DNA of 64,000 nt, taken from positions 127,459,731 to 127,523,730 of the forward strand of contig NC_134535.1 of the NCBI RefSeq assembly GCF_050624435.1, given 5' to 3'. This document shows positions 35,241-44,651 of this stretch, piece after piece. Position 1 is the stretch's first letter. The number at the start of each line of letters is the position of its first letter. This DNA is from Tenrec ecaudatus. Lineage: Eukaryota > Chordata > Mammalia > Afrosoricida > Tenrecidae. Made by a program: the position numbers and the translations under genes. Below the pieces are notes generated by a model, which searched no databases, was not told where the DNA came from, and saw only the letters and a program-made list of their open reading frames with translations.

Positions 35241-35948
35241 TTTGCTGTTTAGGGATCAGGTACAAGGCATCATCAGAAAAAAAAATCTTACCATAGTGAA
35301 TGAAGGGGGAAGTGCAGAGTGGAGACACAAATCCCATTTGTTGGCCACTGGAGATCCCTGTGCAGAGGGGTCTAGGTGAGGAAATTATTCAGTCAGGGTG
35401 CGATGTAGCACCGATGAATACAGCTTTCCTCTAGTTCCTAAATGCTTCACCCCCATAACCCCCCCCCCAATATCATGATCCGAATTCTACCTTGCAAGTT
35501 TGGATAGAGCAGAGGATGTACACTGGTGCAGATAGGAGCTGGAGGCACAGGGAATCCAGGGCGGATGAAACCTTCAGGACCAGGGGTGTGAGTGGCGATA
35601 CTGGGAGGGTAGAGGGTGAGGGGGTTGGAAAGAGAGAACCGATTACAAAGATCTACATGTGACTGCCTCCCTGGGGGATGGACAACAGAGAAGGGGGTGA
35701 AGGGAGACGTCAGATAGGGCAAGATATGACAAAATAATAATTTATAAATTATCAAGGGCTCATGAGGGAGGGGGGAGCGGTGAGGGAGGGGGAAAAAAGA
35801 GGACCTGATGCAAAGGGCTCAAGTGGAGAGCAAATGCTTTGAAAATGATGAGGGCAAAGAATGTACAAATGTGCTTTACACAATTGATGTATGTACGGAA
35901 TGTGATAAGAGTTGTATGAGCCCCTAATAAAACGTTTAAAATAAATAA
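35241..35948 (+). mobile_element. LINE-1 3' UTR, 5'-truncated copy
   Basis: From 'gggatcaggtacaaggcatc' to 'agcccctaataaaacgttta', with a purine tract at 35763-35797. It inserted into the old L1 remnant. Confidence 0.87.
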
Positions 35949-36222
35949 ATACCGGGGGAAAGATAGTCCACATAGAAAACAGTTACTCAATAATTAAAGG
36001 AACAAATATTAAAACACCACTGTTCTGGTTTTTTTGGCTAGTAAATGCCTCCAAAATAGGTTATCAATAGTAAAGGGATATAATTTGGGGCATAAAACAG
36101 GAAAAGGTTAAGTTAAGGTTGAGGTCTTAACTATTCTGAATTTGGTGATGGTCACACTCATGCTTAATTTCATATCTTTACTGCAAGTAGACATATTTAT
36201 AAGCAGTAATAAGCTAAACCCG

Positions 36223-36400
36223 TCTCACTGCCATGGAGTCAATGCTGACTCATAGTAGTGACCCCTCTGAGTTTGCCAGACTGTAAATATTTATGGGAGT
36301 AGAACCTCCAGTCTTTCTCCCACGGAGCTGCTGGTGGTTTTGAATTGTCAACCAGAAGGATTGCAGCTAAACATGTAATCACTCTATCCCCAGGGCTCCT
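36223..36400 (-). repeat. AfroSINE
   Basis: 'ctcactgccatggagtcaat', 'gtaaatatttatgggagtag', 'cccacggagctgctggtggt' and the head end 'tatccccagggctcct'. Confidence 0.87.
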
Positions 36401-36404
36401 AGAA

Positions 36405-37075
36405 GCAATAACACATAGTTTTGTTTTACATACTCTTCACCTATATGGTATCATACTATATTGGCTTTGTTCCCCATTCGCTCTTGGTTTTGAGATTCTA
36501 GCCATCCTGGCATGCTGGTAAATGTAGTGTGGATTATTTTAAACCTCTGTTTGGTATTTCATAGGAGGAATGTAGCCCGAGTTATTTATCCATTCTTCTG
36601 TTGACGTCCACTTGTATTGTTTACACATTTTGGGGGGTACAGGCACTGTTGGAATAAACATTATGGGTCTGTGGCTTCGTGCACATGGGAACTGCAATTG
36701 CTGGGCTATCGCAAAGACCATCTCTGAATTCGTTAGACATTTCCAGATTTTCCCCCAAGTGATAAACCATCCGTCCTTCTCACAATAGTACACACAAGTT
36801 CCTGTAGCCCCACATCCTTGCCAATTCGCTGCATGGATAACTAATTGTGTTTTTGTTTTCAAATTTCACTGAGGACCAGTGGGTTGAAAGATTTTTTCCA
36901 GCCCCAGACTGTTTGTCTTTTATTGACAACGTGTAAGTTTGAAATTGCCTTGATGATTCTTGAGATTTCGTTCATCTTGTCTAGCTCCATGTCAAACCCT
37001 GTTAGCTAGGGATTGGGATTGCATTGAATTTATAAACTGATTTAGGGGTCTTTGTATTTCCGAATGGAGCACTAG
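36405..37075 (-). mobile_element. Old LINE-1 fragment: 3' UTR, possibly into ORF2
   Basis: 'ctatatggtatcatactata', 'ttatttatccattcttctgt' and 'ggtacaggcactgttggaat' are reverse-strand L1M 3' UTR. From about 36890, 'ttgtcttttattgacaacgt' and 'gggattgcattgaatttata' are reverse ORF2-like sequence. They may come from one element with a deletion or from two. Confidence 0.65.
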
Positions 37076-37079
37076 CTGT

Positions 37080-37205
37080 GTAGTGGATTATACTTTGAGC
37101 TACTATTTGGTTACATGTTCTAAAACACTAGCCCCTCTCCAGGGGAAAGATGAGGCTTTCTACCCATATAAAGAGTTGCAGCCTCTGAAACCCAGTTGGG
37201 ATCCA
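37080..37205 (+). repeat. AfroSINE, degraded
   Basis: Head 'gtggattatactttgagcta' and middle 'ggggaaagatgaggctttct', 'aaagagttgcagcctctgaa', 'acccagttgg'. The tail is lost. Confidence 0.65.
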
Positions 37206-37477
37206 CTAAATGAGTAAAGTATCTTTGCAATATTGAGACTCAACTATGCACAGTGGACCTCTCCGTTGAATTGTTTTATGCCTTGAAACAAAATTTATTA
37301 TTTTATGTTGCATAATGCTAATGCTTAGCTTTAATTATATTTATTCTTAAGTATCTTACAGTCTGTGTTGTTCATAATTTTAAAGACTGCATTTTCTAAT
37401 TACAGCACATATAATAATAACACAATAGAATTCCAAACTTATTCTTGTTTCAGTAAACTCATAAACTCTTAAAAAAT

Positions 37478-38770
37478 TGAATTACTTTATTGGGAGCTCT
37501 TACAGATATCATAACATACCATAGTTCAATCACATCAAGCAGAATAATACAATTGCTACCACAATCAGCTTAGAAACATTTTCTTTCTTCTTGAACTCTT
37601 TGATATCAGCTCCCCTTATCCCCTCCTTCCCCAACCTTGCCCCCAGGAACCCTTATTTTCTTCCCCCTACAATAGTTTTTTTTCTTTTTGTGTGTGTCAA
37701 TCGTACATAATCCAACTATCCATTCACATATAATTCTCTTGTTTGATCCCATCGAATGGCCATTAGAGTCATCAGTGCTATCAGCTCCCTCTTCCCCCTC
37801 CCCCTCCCTTTCCCCTCCCCTCAGGGAACCATTACTCCTGTTATTATTTCTGAAGTTTTCTCTATCTTGAATTTCATACACTGAATGATCTGAAATATAT
37901 AAATAAACATACACAAATCTAACATGATTAATGGGGTAAAACAAATTAAAACCATAATAGTAAGGGGAGGAAATAGTAGAGAACTAGAGGATAGTTATGT
38001 GGTTCGTCAGTGCTATACCACACCCTGGATTTATCATCCCTTCCAGGTGGCCTTTCTGAGAGGGACTGTCCAATTATCTTACAGGTGGGTTTTGGGTCTT
38101 CACTACATCCATGCTCCTTCATATCAACTTGGTTGCTTGTGTTTGGACTTCTGATACTTCTTCTTGTTGACACCTCATGATCACACAGGCTGGTGTGCTT
38201 CTTCCATGTAGACTTTGCTGTTTCTCTGCTAGATGGATGCTTGTTTAACTTCCGGCCTTTAAGACCCCAGACACTATATTTTTTAATAGCCAGGCACCAT
38301 CAGCTTTCTACACCACACTTGCTTATGCATCCATTTTGTCTTCAATGATTGTGTCAGGAAGGTGAGTTTCATAAATGCCACATGTTAGAACAAGCCATTC
38401 TTGTAAGATTTAAGTAGAGGCCCAATGTTCATTACTTCCTTGTTGTGTATACATATATAAACAAATACACCTATAGTTATATATTTTTCCTTCTTTCCTC
38501 TTTCTCTGTTTTTCCTCCTGCCCCACTATCATGTTTATCCATCACTCATCTCTCACTAATTCATCTCAGACACAACTCAACTGATCAAAGACAACCAGAA
38601 AAGCTATACCCTCCTTGCCATCAATTTTAGAACACTTACTATTCCCCTGCACCCATCATTGTTGGCTCCCTAGTCCGCTCCCCTCTCCTCCTGGAACTGT
38701 CAGACCAGTTGCTGTAAGTTCCGTAAGATTGCCTATCTTGCCTATCTTGTATAAATAAACACCCCAAAAT
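37478..38770 (-). mobile_element. LINE-1 3' UTR copy, diverged
   Basis: Reverse-strand version, beginning 'attactttattgggagctct', with C-rich tract 37790-37820, the core 'atgatcacacaggctggtgt' (38177), the 'ttaagaccccagacactata' block and 'gattgcctatcttgcctatc' at its 5' edge. It is AT-rich and older than the copies at 8-10 kb. Confidence 0.8.
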
Positions 38771-39179
38771 GAAACAAAACATACGAAGAGTCACAAGACT
38801 AACAGGGATCCTGACATAGAGCAGAAGAACCTCCCCCCTGTTACCCAGAGATAAGGACATGGTATACACCATCAGTCCAGTCCTCCTTTCTTCCAGAGCT
38901 GCATCTGCCAGTCCCACTTACCTAGCAACTCATGCAGCCTTTTAGACTTCAGCTTTCGTGTCTGACAGTCAGCATCCTAAACGTCCCCATTGCTATTCCT
39001 GCAGTCAGGGATGGCGTGGTCTAGTCAGTGCCTCACTGTCCCCGTTATGCCTTTAGACTTTCAGTGTGGCCCCTTGTGAGTAATCCCCAACCCATTCAGA
39101 TGAGGTGCCAAGTGCTGCCCCGAGTCAGAAGCCTATGATTGGGATGCTTTGGGGATTTCGTGACTTCACACTCCTAAAC
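38771..39179. other. Intergenic, no feature recognised
   Basis: May include the degraded 5' continuation of the preceding L1 3' UTR up to about 38940. Otherwise unassigned. Confidence 0.4.
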
Positions 39180-39500
39180 GCTTATTAAATTCTCTTACGC
39201 AGTCTCCCTTGAATTTTTCTGTGTGGACATTCATAGCTTCAAATAATGACTATTTTGGATATTTCTTTCTAAGCCATATATTGCCCATGCCTCATTTTTT
39301 CCTAAATATATTGGCCAGATAAATTACCATACAGCATGACCTTTGCTCTCTTTCTTCTTAGATGTCCTTTCTCAGATCGAGAACATTTCTTTCTTAGATT
39401 TCTAAGATGTTTGTTAGCTCCTTTTCCATAAATGGGTGCTATTGACTTTTCCCTGAAGAGTTTTCTGTTTAGCTTCTTAATTAACCAGTCTTCCTTTCTA
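39180..39500 (-). pseudogene. Old LINE-1 ORF2 fragment
   Basis: 'aagccatatattgcccatgc' and 'tcttagatgtcctttctcag' suggest reverse-strand ORF2 sequence. No intact frame. Moderate-to-low confidence. Confidence 0.45.
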
Positions 39501-39504
39501 GTTT

Positions 39505-39655
39505 AAGAAAGACTTTATACAGTGGGAGAAAGATAAGGTTTTCTGCACCTGGAAAGGTCCACAGCCTTGGAAAACCGCAGGGGCATTTCTACCCCATCCT
39601 TTAGGGTTGCTACGAGCCGAAACAACTGCATGGCGGTGGGTGTGGGTTTGGTTCT
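39505..39655 (+). repeat. AfroSINE, 5'-truncated
   Basis: 'gtgggagaaagataaggttt', 'ccacagccttggaaaaccgc' and 'catggcggtgggtgtgggtt'. The tRNA-like head is missing. Confidence 0.78.
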
Positions 39656-39775
39656 TTACATAGTTTAAGACCATATTATCGAGCGCTCAGGAATGTCTTC
39701 TTGGTGCATTGACCTTCTCATGATGTAGGAACTCATTTGATTTCTACAATGACCTTTCCCCTCAAGTCTATTTGA

Positions 39776-40295
39776 GGTAGTTAGTTTATTGTGCCAACCT
39801 GGCCGATAAACACATGTGGGGTTAATTGAAGGGCGGAGAAATAAATGGCTCGGTGAGTCTCCGCTTTCTAGTTCTTGGGTCTCTTGCTTGTGATGATCGG
39901 ATCAGGGTGCAGCTGCCTTAGCCAGTTCCCTGCTTTAGCTGGCAAGACTCACTTCCTGCAAGACATCCCCAAGGAGAAGCCACATGGACCTACCCTGATG
40001 CAGCCCTGGGTGCTGGAGCAGCCGTGTGGAGAACCCTGTCAGCGCTGAGATACTTACACATTCACTGACTCGTCTTTACTTCTGCAGTCGGCATCATTGT
40101 GTGTGTTTTATGAGATGGAGGAGGACTTTGTGGATTGGTGTCGGACATATGGACTAATGTTGGACTTGTGGGCTTGGGCAGCACTGGGTTGGGATGTTTT
40201 CTTGATGTGTGCTTACCCTTTATATAAAACTCTCTCTTATACATGAGTGTCTGGATTTGTTTCTCTGATGTACCCAGACTCACACACTATTCTAC
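39776..40295 (-). repeat. Interspersed repeat, most complete copy of its family
   Basis: Reverse strand starts 'gtgtgagtctgggtacatca' and 'gagaaacaaatccagacact', and ends 'ggttggcacaataaactaac'. It is about 520 bp, matching copies at 1895-2400 and 34572-35045. No coding frame. The family is not named because I cannot run a library search. Confidence 0.72.
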
Positions 40296-40595
40296 TTGCT
40301 CTTATCTTCCTTTGCCTTGTAGTTTTTGTTGTGTTCTTTGGCTTTAAGCCAATCAGTAGAACAAGCTGGAAATCTTTTTAATTGTTGATTAATTAGTATG
40401 CTTAATTTTTTGTGCTATTCCTCCTACTTCCTCCCCCTGCTCCTTGGATAATAATCTAGCTTTCTCTCTATTGGTTTGTAAAGCATACGTTCATTTCTGT
40501 GCTTTAGTACTCTCCCATCAACTTCACTAGGCATCCTCTGCCTACCAAGTGTAAGGTTGTTGTTTCTTCCTTTCTGCTGCCCCAGGCTGGTGGTG

Positions 40596-40798
40596 GTGGT
40601 AGGTGCTGCTGAGCCCATCGGAACGCACAGCGGCCCCCTGGGACAGAGTAGAACTGGCTCCTAGAGGTTTCCAGGCTGTGTCGTCTCTACAGGAGCAGAT
40701 CGCCAGCTCTCGTCTTGTGGGGAACTGCTGGGTGGATTTGAACCACCAACCTTTCAGACAGAGGCCAAATGCTTAACTGTGGTGCTGCCCGAGCTATA
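40596..40798 (-). repeat. AfroSINE, diverged
   Basis: 'gggacagagtagaactggct', 'aggtttccaggctgtgtcgt', 'ttgaaccaccaacctttcag' (box B reverse) and 'ttaactgtggtgctgcccga'. Confidence 0.75.
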
Positions 40799-40954
40799 AG
40801 GACCTTAATATATTTTACTCCCACCTGCATCTCCCCATTCTCCTACTTAGGTGCTAGTGCTGTCTGGATATTTGGTCCATTCTTATTTTTTAAAATTCTC
40901 CAATTTGTCATTATCATTGTTGTTATTGTTTCCCGGGTGTTTATAAACTCAAAT

Positions 40955-41125
40955 CAAGCCTGCTACCATCAATTTGGTTCTGAATCACAGGGGCTCTATT
41001 GGACAGAGTCAAGGCTACGATCTCTATGCAAGCAGATTGCCACATCTTTCTCCTGGGGAGTGGCTAGTGGCTTCAAACCATTGACCCTTTGGTCAGCAGC
41101 CAAGCATTACGAGACTGCACTACCA
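40955..41125 (-). repeat. AfroSINE, diverged
   Basis: 'gctaccatcaatttggttct', 'gctctattggacagagtcaa', 'cttcaaaccattgacccttt'. The 5' end is degraded. Confidence 0.72.
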
Positions 41126-42759
41126 TCTTATATTTATCAGTTTCTTTGTTTATTATTTCTTTTGGCCCCTTCTTACTGGGCTTCATTTCCTTCGTTTGGA
41201 AATGCCTCCTTTCATGGTTCAAGGATTGTTTGCTTTTCTAGGGTGGGGGTGGGGGGAATCTGTTATGCCTTACCTTTGATTGCCAGCTTAATTAGGGAGG
41301 AACATGCCACTGCCCTCCCTTCCACAGGCCTCTGGCCTTAGCCTTTCAGGCCTCTTCTACATTGCTAGTAACTGCCCTGCTTTGCTGATGACTAGAGTTG
41401 GGGAAGTCCGGGTTCCCCAGGGAGCGGCCTTCAACAGCAACTGATGGGAGACAGTGTACAAAATGTCCCTGTTCTCTTGGTCTAAGAGTGGGGTAGTTCG
41501 GAGGCATATGTTGTCCATGGTTTCCTCATGGGATTAAGCCGCACAGGGGATTAAGAACCCCCTAGGGTGCTAGTGTAACAAACCTCCTTTATTGTCTGCT
41601 CACCCTTCTTCCCCTGAGGTTGTTTCCAACAAAGGCCCTGCAGGAACATTTTCATCAGTCCCAACATTGAAGGTGCCCAGGTTTTGTAAGCCCCGTAGTT
41701 GTGCGTTGCTTCATTCTGAATGGGCTCCTTCCTCTTCACTGGGGACCCTTGGAGACCCTCCTGCCTCATCTCCTAGCTCAGGCTGTGTATCCACAAAAAC
41801 ATTGGTTATACTTGACAGATCATTTCCAGGGATTTTGTTGTGTGAGAACTTTCATGTTACCTAGTTTGGGTTTTTTTAATGCTGAAAATGGACATCCTTA
41901 AGTACTTTTTCTACTCTAGTGCGTTAATTCTGTCTCTTTTACTTTGTAACACTTGAGCATTTTCCTTTCTTGGACACTTTTCTCTCCCTCTCTTGGGGTG
42001 GTTAGGGAGCCACGGAGACTGAAGGATATGTTTGTGGCAGGGAGCAGGCTGGGCACATTGCGATTTGCCAAACTCTTTGGGAAGGCAATGTTTTGTGAGA
42101 GGTAATGAGGTGGGTTCCTATTGCTGAATAGTTCTTAGTGTCTGGAATCCCCCTATGAATGAGGGAGTCACTTTCCCTGTCTAGCTTATCAGCTACCCCT
42201 TCTTAGCAGAGATTAGTTTAGCAGATGCTGCAGAGAATCAGGCTCTTGGGGATGGGAGTTTGGGAAGAAAGATTGGGGTGTGTGTGTGTGTGTGTGTGTG
42301 TGTGCATGCATGTGCGTGTGATGAGCTGAGGACTCAGCATAGCAGAAGTAGGGTAGAGTGTTTGACATAACCATCCCCCCCCCCCCGAACTAACCTCCCC
42401 CCACCCCATCACGGGACAAAGGTTTGGGCGTGGACCCTCATTTTGAACCTGTTCCGTAAACCCTGGCCAAGACCCAAGGTGCCTGTGTTTGTCAGGGGCT
42501 CAGACAGGATCTTTCATACCTACTGTGGACAGGAAAGTGCAGCGTCTGCTTTCCTCCAAACACCGCGCGGAATTGGCTCAGGTTGAGGTGTTTTTCCAAA
42601 ACGTTCCCAGCATCCAGTCCTGGAATTTGGATTCAGACGCTGACCCAGACCAGCTGCCTGGGACTTTATCAGAATTCCTTGTCTGCATGGGGCACTCCAG
42701 GAGGGGCTGGACGGGGTTATGGGCATGTCGGGGTGAATGGAGGTGCCCAGCAGCTCATT
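41126..42759. other. VWF 5' flank, distal
   Basis: About 1.7 kb upstream of VWF exon 1 with no dispersed repeat that I can name, in contrast to the packed repeats further upstream. It includes the (GT)n tract at 42279-42320 and a C-run at about 42374-42387. No upstream exon is supported. Confidence 0.5.
42279..42320 (+). repeat. (GT)n microsatellite in VWF 5' flank
   Basis: A (GT)13 run followed by 'gcatgcatgtgcgtgtg', about 0.55 kb before the inferred start of exon 1. Human VWF also has a polymorphic (GT)n in its promoter region, further upstream (about 2.1 kb, from memory). Homology of the two is not shown. Confidence 0.95.
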
Positions 42760-42871
42760 AAGACAGCAGCCATGAGGTCTCCCACTGAACTTATCGGCTT
42801 GGCGGGTTTCTAATACCATTTCCTTTCATTGTTTCCTTTCGGCAATTGGGAGGCCAGTCCCCTGTTGTGGC
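42760..42871 (+). promoter_or_regulatory. VWF: VWF proximal promoter
   Basis: The region directly upstream of the inferred exon 1 resembles the human promoter as I recall it: pyrimidine-rich 'ccatttcctttcattgtttc' with two TTTCCT ETS-type sites (42819-42836) and 'ggcaattgggaggccagtcc'. There is no canonical TATA box at -30. In human, ETS and GATA factors drive endothelial expression (established). That these sites act here is inference. Confidence 0.7.
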
Positions 42872-43127
42872 AGCTCACAGCTATTGTGGTGGGGGAAAGG
42901 GGAGGGCCGGAGGCTGGATTGGTGGACGTCACAACTTGGACTTTATCTTGACGCTGGGAGCAGGGACTCCCAGAGCAAGTCATTGCAGAGTGGCTGCAGT
43001 TCCGACCCAGCTTCGGCAGTTGCTAGGGAGCATGGCTTAGGGACCCGCACAAGCCGTGGCACCATCCTGAGGCTGTTTCCCAAGAGAACTTGGGGGGCAC
43101 GCACAGCCCCTGCATTGCAGGGAAAAG
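42872..43127 (+). other. VWF: VWF exon 1 (5' untranslated)
   Basis: About 256 nt (human about 250). It begins at 'agctcacagctattgtggtg', which matches the human transcript start as I recall it, and ends 'cattgcagggaaaag' before a GTATGA donor. It contains TTATCT (a GATA site in reverse) at 42943-42948, an ATTGG (reverse CCAAT) at 42918-42922, and one upstream ATG at 43032. After splicing, the main ATG follows 'ggaaaag', giving A at -3. The exact start is set by homology only. Confidence 0.88.
43032..43040 (+). promoter_or_regulatory. VWF: Two-codon upstream ORF (ATG GCT TAG)
   Basis: The only ATG in exon 1. It has A at -3 and G at +4, a strong initiation context, and is followed after one codon by TAG. 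The human leader, from memory, has ATG GCC TAG at the equivalent place. Such minimal uORFs can hold ribosomes and lower translation of the main frame. That role here is inference. Confidence 0.8.
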
Positions 43128-43866
43128 GTATGATCTTCTGGGAGGGAAGCTGACTTAATATGGGAAGAAGCAGAGAGACTGACCCCTTTCCTAGGGAGCT
43201 GGGTCTCTCCATCTCTTGGACTAGAAGGGCTTTGTTTGGGAGGGTGGGGCATTGAAAACTAGGGGCTATCCTAAAACATTCTCATCCTTAATTTGCCCCT
43301 GGGGAAATCCTATGCTTCCTTTGGCTCAATCAGTGGGTTGTACTGTTTGGTAAGCCTTGACTCAGTTGAGACTTAAGTGACAGTGGACCTCTGGGGATCA
43401 GCCAGATATACCTGGGTGTTGGCAGTTGGTGTTCATGGTGGGAGTTAGCACAGCAAATGAGGTGCCCATTGAACTATTTCTCCAGTGATGTTGGTTACAG
43501 TCCCCCTCCACAATGTGTAAAACAGTCTTATCAATTCCATTCTCTTTATTCTGTTTGCAGTCATCTGGTTTTCTCCCTCCCCGCCCCCACCTTACCTTTT
43601 AATTTTTGCGTTAGGGTCATTGTTGGGCATTAGGTCTCATGCAGATGGCTTTCAAGGCTGGCTTTCTGGAAGTCACGCACCACACCAGGTCTCGGTCATA
43701 GCTCGTCACCAAGGTCTGTCTTCCTCAGAAGTGCAGTAACTCGGGTACTGCTCTCGTTTGTTTGGCTGTGGCAGCAGTAGAGGGGAATGGAGTCCCTGAG
43801 TGGATTCCCCAACAATTTAGCAACCTTCTTTAGAGGAGAGAGGCTGTAGTGGGGAGCATAGGTATT

Positions 43867-43867
<1 letters not shown>

Positions 43868-43919
<52 letters not shown>

Positions 43920-43928
43920 GTGCGCGTG
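43868..43928 (+). repeat. (GT)n microsatellite, VWF intron 1
   Basis: About 24 uninterrupted GT units, then 'gcgtgtgtgcgcgtg'. Alternating purine-pyrimidine, potentially Z-DNA forming. Confidence 0.98.
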
Positions 43929-44388
43929 CTGTATCACACAAGGACCACTGTCCCTCTTGATCACACTCTGTACTGTTGTCCTGGACTTCCCGTCTGTTGG
44001 TCAGAGCTACTCAGCAAACATTGAGCATCTCCTTGGTGCTGGGCACCACATGAGGCCGCCCCAGCTTGGATAGCTCTTAAGGTCCAGGGTGCAAACCCTT
44101 AAATCAATGGTTCCTAAGTCTGGGTGCCTGCGGCCCGAATTGAAGTGTAAGACAGACCCTACTCGCCAAAGATTGTGGCAAGCACCGAAGGAGGATGAAG
44201 CAGCAGGAGGGGACCGCGTGCTCGCCAGCTCTGAGTTGCTGCCAGAGTGCAGGGAACGGGGCGAGGCCAGGGTGGCCAGGGGGTATGGAGGAGAAGGAAG
44301 AGCGTCCTTCGTTAGTCTGCTGTTTGGAGAAGGGCGCTCAGGGGGCCTGATTCACAGCCACTATTACTCTGACTTGGGCCTCATCAGG

Positions 44389-44390
<2 letters not shown>

Positions 44391-44424
<34 letters not shown>
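44391..44424 (+). repeat. (GT)17 microsatellite, VWF intron 1
   Basis: Uninterrupted (GT)17 that ends about 170 bp before exon 2. Confidence 0.98.
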
Positions 44425-44425
<1 letters not shown>

Positions 44426-44596
44426 CCAGTGATCTTGGATTAACTTATGTCAAGGGGAAAATGAGATACAGTGAGGCTCAATCCTTTCTCTTGCTCTCAC
44501 AAAGAGATTTCCCATCTCGGGCATTGACCAAAACCCAAACCAGCCGCCTTCTATCTGGCCGGTGAATACCAATCCGTTTCCCTTGCTTCTCTGCAG

Positions 44597-44651
44597 ATGA
44601 TTCCTGCCCGACTTTTGGGGGTGCTTCTTGTACTGATCTTCACCTTGTCAG
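44597..44651 (+). CDS. VWF: VWF exon 2: start codon and signal peptide
   Basis: Acceptor 'tctctgcag' is followed directly by the ATG, as in human where exon 2 starts at c.1. The 55 nt encode MIPARLLGVLLVLIFTLS plus the first base of Gly19. They end at a consensus GTAAGT donor. The peptide has a basic Arg5 followed by a run of Leu/Val/Ile, a classic secretory signal that directs the chain into the ER. With exon 3, cleavage after Cys22 is expected by analogy with human. The first five residues equal human; the hydrophobic core varies. Confidence 0.96.

Larger units (their letters stand above)
43128..44596 (+). other. VWF: VWF intron 1
   Basis: Donor GTATGATC is a weak fit to consensus. Acceptor 'ccttgcttctctgcag' is strong. 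It holds two long (GT)n tracts (43868-43928 and 44391-44424) and no dispersed repeat that I recognise. Confidence 0.85.

Noticed and set aside
40769..41341. 190-codon open frame on the + strand
   Set aside because: It runs through reverse AfroSINE sequence and has no domain, start context or splice signals.
1..42760. Upstream protein-coding gene such as CD9
   Set aside because: No exon of any known gene could be recognised. In human the next gene is tens of kilobases further upstream.
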